Origin: Caldisericaceae bacterium
Lineage (GTDB): Bacteria > Calditrichota > Calditrichia > Calditrichales > Calditrichaceae
Assembly (NCBI GenBank): GCA_021160885.1
Contig: JAGHBR010000192.1
Coordinates: forward strand, 1-19,696
Reading direction: 5' to 3'
DNA: 19,696 nucleotides
The notes beneath the pieces are model-generated. The model saw nothing but the letters and a program-made list of their open reading frames with translations. It did no database searches and was not told the DNA's origin. A program made the translations under genes and the position numbers. This document shows, piece by piece, positions 14,660-19,696 of this stretch (position 1 is its first letter; each line of letters opens with the position of its first letter).

Positions 14660-15173
14660 TTTACAGCCATCTTCCAAAGAATCGACCAAAGACAAATTGT
14701 TTCAATTGCTATTAGAAGAAATCCATGCTTACAGTTACATGGTCGAAACGGTTAAGCAAAAACAAGAAGCCATCATTCATAATAAACTGAAAGAAATGGA
14801 AAACCTGACCGGTGTTGAACGCTTACTGGTAAAAAAAGTAGAGCAAATGTTAGAGTCCAGAGAAAAATATTTGAGGAAACTGCTGGGCAACGCTGAAAGC
14901 GATCAGCCGTTGCAGTTAAATAGTTTTATTGAAGCATTACCTGTAGAAGAACAAGCCCGCTGGCGCAGCCTGCAACAGCGCATTTCGCGCACAGTTGACA
15001 AAATTCGCCGGATTAATTTAGAAAATCATCAACTAGTTCAATCTTCGCTTAATTATGTTCGCGGTGTCATCGACATGCTATATGCCATGGATGAAGAAGC
15101 TGTGCTTTACAGCCGGAATGGGCAGGAGCAAAAAACGCCTTTAAAGAAACAGGTGGTAAATTACAATGTGTAA
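14652..15173 (+). CDS. flgN: FlgN-type export chaperone for FlgK/FlgL
   Basis: 173-aa, almost wholly helical protein with heptad-like patterns, typical of the FlgN chaperone family that binds the C-termini of FlgK and FlgL and delivers them to FlhA. Supporting features are its size, the N-terminal LFQLLLEEIHAYSYMVETVKQKQEAII helix, the ENLTGVERLLVKKVEQ helix and its place immediately before flgK and flgL. Sequence conservation in this family is low, so the call rests partly on position. GGAGG (14643-14647) lies just before the ATG. No flgM, which often precedes flgN, is present. Confidence 0.82.
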   Translation: MSNLQPSSKESTKDKLFQLLLEEIHAYSYMVETVKQKQEAIIHNKLKEMENLTGVERLLVKKVEQMLESREKYLRKLLGNAESDQPLQLNSFIEALPVEEQARWRSLQQRISRTVDKIRRINLENHQLVQSSLNYVRGVIDMLYAMDEEAVLYSRNGQEQKTPLKKQVVNYNV

Positions 15174-15185
15174 AAAGGTGAAGTT

Positions 15186-16529
15186 ATGAGTATTTCCAGT
15201 ATTTTAGAAATTGGAAAACGGTCATTATTAGCTTACCAGTCAGCTGTACGTACCACCAGCGACAATATTTCAAATGCCAATAACGAGTATTATCGACGAC
15301 GCAGGGTGAGTTTTGACCAGTTGAACGGAGGCTACAGTAGGCTGGGGTTGTCAGTGAATGATGCCGTGCGTTTGCGCCAGCGTTTTGCCGAATACCAGAT
15401 CTATTCCGAAAATCAGTTTTTAGGCAAATACCAGAATGCCCAACGATTGCTTTCACAGGTGGAAGTAGTGTTTAATGAAGGCAGTGAGGCTGGCCTATCA
15501 CAGGTAATTAGCGATTTTTTTGGCGCCTGGAATGATCTGGCAAAAGACCCGGAAAGTGATTATGCCAGAAATCTGGTGTTAGACAAAGCGATGGTCCTTT
15601 CTGATACCTTTAGCCGCATCGATGGGGATTTGCAAAATATTAAAGATCAGATTGTACCGGAAACTAATATGGCTGTTGACGATATTAATCAGAAACTCCA
15701 ACTAATACACAAAATTAATCAACAAATTCGAAAACAACCAAATCCTGATTTATTGGATCAGAGGGATCGTATTTTAGATGAACTCTCCAAACAGCTAAAT
15801 ATCCAGATTAAAGAAAAGGACAGTGGTGAAATTAATGTTTACTCTGATGGTATTTTACTTGTCTCGCATGATGTAATGAATGAATTAGAAGCTGTTCAGG
15901 TGAATGAGAATGGGAATACTAAAATTAAAATTCAGATAAAGAAAAGTGGCTACGCATTGAATATTAATAATGGCGAGCTGGCCGCTTTAGTGGAGTTTTA
16001 CAATGAATCATTACCGGAGTACAAAGAAAAATTGGATTCGCTTGCCAGGAATCTGGCTGAAAAAGTAAATGAAATTCACCGACAGGGGGAAAATTTAGAT
16101 GGTTCCAGTGGATTCGATTTTTTTGCCACCGACATCACTGGCATTTCTGATTTTAGAGTGAATCAGGTTATTGTGGAAAATGCCTCGTTAATTGCCAGCA
16201 AACCTATCGGCGGAGCAGAAGGGGATGGAAGCATTGCTCAGCAGATTAGCGATTTACAATTTGCTTCAATATTTAATGAAGGGACCGCCAATGAGTATTA
16301 TCAAACATTTCTGACAGGTTTGGGGAATCGCCTTCAGGAAACCGAGTTTTTAGGCAACAGTCAGGAAATGATCATTCAACAATTAAAAAATCAGCGTGAT
16401 TCAGTTACTGGGGTTTCCATGGATGAAGAGATGACCCACATGGTTCAATATCAGCAGGCCTACGAGGCGGCAGCCAAAGTGATTACCACCGTCGATGAAA
16501 TGATGGCTACCGTAATGCAGATGGTTTAA
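15186..16529 (+). CDS. flgK: Hook-filament junction protein FlgK (HAP1)
   Basis: First hook-associated protein, which joins hook and filament. It is 447 aa, about 100 shorter than E. coli FlgK, implying a reduced central variable domain. The N-terminal helix LLAYQSAVRTTSDNISNAN is typical, but the following NTPGYSRQ-type turn reads NNEYYRRRR (residues 32-40). The DFFGAWNDLAKDPES segment, NPDLLDQRDRILDELSK and the C-terminal helix SMDEEMTHMVQYQQAYEAAAKVI are all classical. It starts 12 bp after flgN. Confidence 0.95.
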   Translation: MSISSILEIGKRSLLAYQSAVRTTSDNISNANNEYYRRRRVSFDQLNGGYSRLGLSVNDAVRLRQRFAEYQIYSENQFLGKYQNAQRLLSQVEVVFNEGSEAGLSQVISDFFGAWNDLAKDPESDYARNLVLDKAMVLSDTFSRIDGDLQNIKDQIVPETNMAVDDINQKLQLIHKINQQIRKQPNPDLLDQRDRILDELSKQLNIQIKEKDSGEINVYSDGILLVSHDVMNELEAVQVNENGNTKIKIQIKKSGYALNINNGELAALVEFYNESLPEYKEKLDSLARNLAEKVNEIHRQGENLDGSSGFDFFATDITGISDFRVNQVIVENASLIASKPIGGAEGDGSIAQQISDLQFASIFNEGTANEYYQTFLTGLGNRLQETEFLGNSQEMIIQQLKNQRDSVTGVSMDEEMTHMVQYQQAYEAAAKVITTVDEMMATVMQMV

Positions 16530-16543
16530 ACTAAGGGAGAAAA

Positions 16544-17425
16544 ATGATGCGTATTACGCAATCAATGTTCCTCAGGAATACGATGCAAAGGTTATTTAAT
16601 AGTCGTAAAATTTTGTTAGATACCCAGGATCGTATTGCTACGCAAAAAAAGATTAAACAACCATCGGACAATCCCGTTGGGTTTTCTCGAGTACAAAGGC
16701 TGCATGAGTCGTTACGCCAGAACGAAGTTTTTCTGAAAAATATCGAGGAATCGGAAGGTTGGTTGGAAAATTCCTCGAATTTGCTGGAACAGGTTTACCA
16801 GACTATAGTTGATGCCCGTATTGAAGCGACGAAAGGTACCGATGCGGTTACTACTACAGAGTTACGCGCTTCGCTGGCGGAGCAGTTGAGAGGCATTATG
16901 GACGAAATTGTGGCTACCTTAAATTCCACCTACCTGGGTAAAAACGTGTTTGGAGGCACCATCACCAAATCTGCTACACCATTTGAACTCAATGATCTGG
17001 ACGTAACCTACCACGGAGATGATCAATTTATTAAGCGCCGCATATCCAAACAAGTAAACATTAGTATCAATGTACCCGGAAATCAAATCATGGATACTGG
17101 AATTTTTGATACTTTAAAAGAGACGATTACAGCTCTGGAAAATGATGATGTGGATGCCTTAAAAGCGGCCATTGAGAATATGCGCCAATCCGAGAAGAAA
17201 TTCTTGAATATCAATACAGTTTACGGTTCCAAAATTGATAATCTCCAACTTATTAAAAATCGTGTGACCAGGACCAATGAAAATTTCCAAAAATTCATCT
17301 CTCAGGAAGAAGATGCCGTATTAGAAGAAGAAGTGATAAAATTAAAATCAGAAGAAATTGCCTATCAGGCGGCATTACAGTCGACCAGTCAGATCATGGA
17401 ATTAAATCTGATGAATTACCTTTAA
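16544..17425 (+). CDS. flgL: Hook-filament junction protein FlgL (HAP3)
   Basis: Second junction protein, between FlgK and the flagellin filament. It is 293 aa (E. coli 317). The N-terminal helix MRITQSMFLRNTMQRLFNSR, then the conserved KIKQPSDNPVGFSRVQRL turn, YLGKNVFGGTITKSATPF, and the C-terminal EEIAYQAALQSTSQIMELNLMNYL are the family signature. Two ATGs are adjacent (16544 and 16547); GGGAGA upstream does not settle which is used. Only 10 bp separate it from the next gene. Confidence 0.95.
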   Translation: MMRITQSMFLRNTMQRLFNSRKILLDTQDRIATQKKIKQPSDNPVGFSRVQRLHESLRQNEVFLKNIEESEGWLENSSNLLEQVYQTIVDARIEATKGTDAVTTTELRASLAEQLRGIMDEIVATLNSTYLGKNVFGGTITKSATPFELNDLDVTYHGDDQFIKRRISKQVNISINVPGNQIMDTGIFDTLKETITALENDDVDALKAAIENMRQSEKKFLNINTVYGSKIDNLQLIKNRVTRTNENFQKFISQEEDAVLEEEVIKLKSEEIAYQAALQSTSQIMELNLMNYL

Positions 17426-17435
17426 GGAATGAATC

Positions 17436-17801
17436 ATGGCAAACGAAAAGCCTTTTAAAAAATGTTCGCTTTGTGGAAAAGTATGGAAAGAGAGAGGCAA
17501 ATTTTTATCAGATCCAGCCGTTTTGCTGATTGGTTATCAGGCGCATTTTAAATATCCTGACAAAGGGTTAATTCTTTTTGAACACCATACTGCTGATTGC
17601 GGAACTTCAATAGCTGTTCATGTCGGGGAATTTGAAGACCTTTATGATGGTGAGCATTATGATGAACTTTTATTTGGAACAGATGATTGCCCTGGATATT
17701 GCCTGGATGAATACAACTTTAAAAAGTGCGAAAACAGATGCCGGGTAGCCTTTGCCCGGGAAATCGTCAATCTGATTCACAACAAAAAGGCTGTTGCTTA
17801 G
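17436..17801 (+). CDS. Cys-rich protein of unknown function, co-operonic with flgL
   Basis: 121-aa soluble protein with no recognised family. It has seven cysteines: a CSLC pair at 10 and 13, one at 55, a CPGYC pair at 85 and 89 and a CENRC pair at 98 and 102, plus several histidines (37, 50, 51, 62, 74). The N-terminal CxxC resembles half a zinc ribbon, so metal binding is plausible. The middle is acidic (EFEDLYDGEHYDELLFGTDD). The gene begins 10 bp after flgL with AAGGAA just before the ATG, so it is probably translated from the flagellar mRNA. No signal peptide or membrane segment is seen. Confidence 0.8.
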   Translation: MANEKPFKKCSLCGKVWKERGKFLSDPAVLLIGYQAHFKYPDKGLILFEHHTADCGTSIAVHVGEFEDLYDGEHYDELLFGTDDCPGYCLDEYNFKKCENRCRVAFAREIVNLIHNKKAVA

Positions 17802-17817
17802 ATTAACAGCGGAGCGA

Positions 17818-17846
17818 TTGACAAACCATCTTAAAAATTTTGTAAT
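17818..17846 (+). promoter_or_regulatory. sigma-70-type promoter before the sulfotransferase gene
   Basis: A perfect -35 box TTGACA (17818-17823), a 17-bp spacer and a -10 box TGTAAT (17841-17846, five of six matching TATAAT). Transcription would start near 17853, about 22 nt before the ATG at 17875, with AGGGGAA as ribosome binding site at 17864-17870. This separates the sulfotransferase gene from the flagellar operon. Close match, but not tested, and consensus use differs between phyla. Confidence 0.6.
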
Positions 17847-17874
17847 AATTTCAATTTTAAATTAGGGGAACCCG

Positions 17875-19696
17875 ATGATTCTTATTATCAGTGGGATGCA
17901 CCGATCAGGAACTTCTCTTTTAGCTAGAGCTTTAAACCAGCTTGGGGTGTACTTAGGACCGCAAGAAAAGTTGATACCTGCAGCTGAAGACAATCCCGAA
18001 GGCTTTTGGGAACACATAGGCTTTCTAAAAATAAATGAGGAGTTACTGTACAACTTTGGCGGCGCTTGGGATTTTATTCCGAAATTCCCCGAAAACTGGC
18101 AGGATTTACCGGAATTGGAACCATTTTATGATCGAGCCAATGGCCTTATTTCAGAATTTAAAGATAGGCCATTGTGGGGGTGGAAAGACCCTCGTAATTC
18201 ACTTACCTTGCCTTTTTGGAAGAAGCTTCTCCCTGACGCAAAACTTGTTTTTATGATTCGCCATCCTCTGGAAGTGGCTAATAGTTTGAACAAACGTAAT
18301 TTTTTCTCCATATTGAATGGATTGAACTTATGGAAAAAGTACAACGAACATTGGTTAAATGCAGCTGAAAATTCAAATATTTGCGTAGTTCATTACGAGT
18401 CAATTCTTTTTAATCCTGAAAAAGAGTTGAAGAGGATTGCAGAAAAGTTACAATTAGATTTTACAAGTGGTCAATGGGAAGAAGCAAAGTCAGTGATTAA
18501 ACCCAATCTGAAACATCACTGGGTGGGACAAAATTCAACGGATTTTGAAAAACGATTCCCGGAAGTGAACAAATTGTACCGGGAACTTTGCTGTTTGGCA
18601 GAATATGATCCGGTAACAAATAAAAAATTAAGACATGAATTTAAAAACAAAATTCAACCATCTGTGAAAAAGACAAATTTAACTAAAAAAAACAACACAC
18701 ACGAGAAACCTTTGATTTCGATTGTAATTCCTCTTTTTAATAAACTTGAATTGACGCATCAATGCTTAAAATCAATTCTACAAAATACCCGTTACCCCAA
18801 TTATGAACTGATCTTTGTGGACAATGATTCAACAGACGAAACCAGGGCCTACTTGCAAAAGCTTAAGTTAAGCAATGTTAAAACAATATTTAATGAACAA
18901 AATCTTGGTTTTGTGGAAGGGTGCAACAAAGGGGCCGAGTACGCAGAAGGCGATTTTATTTTATTTTTGAATAATGATACCCAGGTTACCCCTGGCTGGC
19001 TTGAAGCTCTGGTCAATATCATGCGGCATTATCCGGATTGCGGCATTGTGGGTAGCAAATTGGTTTACCCCAACGGAAAATTGCAGGAGGCAGGGGGCAT
19101 CATATTTTCTGATGGTAATGGCTGGAATTACGGAAAGGGCATGAATCCCGATGACCCGCGCTTTAATTTTGTGCGCGAGGTCGATTATGTTTCTGGGGCA
19201 TCTTTAATGATCCGTAAATCCTTATGGCAAAAAATCGGCGGTTTTGACCAGCGTTACGCGCCAGCCTATTACGAAGATACTGATCTCTGTTTTACTGCCC
19301 GTGAACATGGCTTTAAGGTGTTGTACCAGCCTGAAAGCGTGGTCATTCATTTTGAGGGTCAAACAGCCGGAACGAATCTGAATAGTGGCTTTAAAAAATT
19401 TCAACAAATCAATCGTCAAAAATTTGTCCAAAAATGGAAAGAACAGTTAAAAAAACAATATGAAAATAATCCCCGAAATGTACCTCTGGCTTCACAGCGC
19501 AATGTTAACCAACGAATACTCATCTGTGATCCGCTAATGCCCATGTGGGACAGGGCCTCTGGCTCATTAAGGCTTTTTAATTACATTAAGATTCTAAAAA
19601 AATTAGGCAATCACATCACTTTTCTGGCACGTGTTGGATCTACGGATACCAAATATAAAAAAACATTACAACAATTAGGCATTGAAGTTTATGAAA
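17875..19696 (+). CDS. Sulfotransferase - GT2 glycosyltransferase - GT-B fusion, 3' partial
   Basis: Open to the window end; 607 codons seen. Residues 1 to about 260 form a sulfotransferase: the PAPS 5'-phosphosulfate loop GMHRSGTS (7-14) and the 3'-phosphate motif IRHPLEVANSL (from 128). From 281 comes a GT2 (GT-A) domain: ISIVIPLFNK, FVDNDSTDET, the nucleotide/metal motif LNNDT (365-369) and the acceptor-side YYEDTDLC (465-472), ending near 510. From about 546 (QRILICDPLMPMWDRASGSLRL) a third module begins, likely a GT-B transferase. No signal peptide or membrane helix, so cytoplasmic. It probably builds and sulfates a surface glycan, perhaps on flagellin given the neighbours. Other surface polysaccharide roles are equally possible. 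An in-frame stop at 17863-17865 fixes ATG 17875. Confidence 0.88.
   Translation, partial: MILIISGMHRSGTSLLARALNQLGVYLGPQEKLIPAAEDNPEGFWEHIGFLKINEELLYNFGGAWDFIPKFPENWQDLPELEPFYDRANGLISEFKDRPLWGWKDPRNSLTLPFWKKLLPDAKLVFMIRHPLEVANSLNKRNFFSILNGLNLWKKYNEHWLNAAENSNICVVHYESILFNPEKELKRIAEKLQLDFTSGQWEEAKSVIKPNLKHHWVGQNSTDFEKRFPEVNKLYRELCCLAEYDPVTNKKLRHEFKNKIQPSVKKTNLTKKNNTHEKPLISIVIPLFNKLELTHQCLKSILQNTRYPNYELIFVDNDSTDETRAYLQKLKLSNVKTIFNEQNLGFVEGCNKGAEYAEGDFILFLNNDTQVTPGWLEALVNIMRHYPDCGIVGSKLVYPNGKLQEAGGIIFSDGNGWNYGKGMNPDDPRFNFVREVDYVSGASLMIRKSLWQKIGGFDQRYAPAYYEDTDLCFTAREHGFKVLYQPESVVIHFEGQTAGTNLNSGFKKFQQINRQKFVQKWKEQLKKQYENNPRNVPLASQRNVNQRILICDPLMPMWDRASGSLRLFNYIKILKKLGNHITFLARVGSTDTKYKKTLQQLGIEVYE

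Noticed and set aside
18035..18344. Short open frames on both strands within the sulfotransferase region
   Set aside because: They overlap the long frame with clear sulfotransferase motifs and have no features of their own.

Overview
The window is most of a flagellar biosynthesis locus from a diderm (Gram-negative-type) bacterium, followed by the start of a surface-glycan gene. Genes for the outer-membrane L-ring (flgH) and periplasmic P-ring (flgI) show that the cell has an outer membrane. All recognised genes are on the + strand. They are tightly packed, many with 1-13 bp overlaps. The moderately AT-rich composition, the gene order and the sequence style suggest a deep-branching lineage near the FCB group, such as Calditrichota, rather than Proteobacteria. 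That placement is an impression and was not tested.

Layout. (1) 1-413: non-coding, with a TCTGCG-rich repeat pair and a candidate sigma-54 promoter just before fliP. (2) 414-8420: export gate and placement/regulation genes fliP-fliQ-fliR-flhB-flhA-flhF-flhG-(small membrane protein)-fliA. (3) 8421-10055: a 167 bp leader, a 99-residue protein that may be FliK-related, and a PAS protein with a histidine-kinase-like body whose ATP-binding motifs look destroyed. (4) 10056-10278: an intergenic region with a near-perfect -24/-12 sigma-54 promoter and an upstream tandem repeat that could be an activator site. (5) 10279-17801: rod, ring and hook-junction genes flgF-flgG-flgA-flgH-flgI-flgJ-flgN-flgK-flgL plus a cysteine-rich protein of unknown function. 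(6) 17875 to the window end: a separately promoted large protein joining a sulfotransferase, a GT2 glycosyltransferase and the start of a probable GT-B domain. It runs off the right edge.

How they work together. FliPQR-FlhB-FlhA form the flagellar type III export gate. FlhF and FlhG set flagellar position and number. FliA is the sigma-28 factor for late genes. The second operon supplies rod (FlgF, FlgG), P- and L-rings (FlgA, FlgI, FlgH), rod assembly (FlgJ), the chaperone FlgN and the hook-filament junction (FlgK, FlgL). A PAS/kinase-like protein directly upstream of a sigma-54 promoter recalls the FlgS, FlrB and FleS systems that switch on rod/hook genes, but here the kinase appears to have lost its ATP site. 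The sulfotransferase-glycosyltransferase may decorate flagellin or another surface glycan.

The most unusual points are the pseudokinase-like PAS protein, the missing catalytic arginines in FlhF together with an atypical FlhG N-terminus, the two sigma-54-type promoters, the FlgH with a hydrophobic tail, three uncharacterised small proteins, and the sulfotransferase-GT fusion. No fliO, flgM, csrA or fliW is visible. No RNA genes, CRISPR arrays or insertion sequences were seen.
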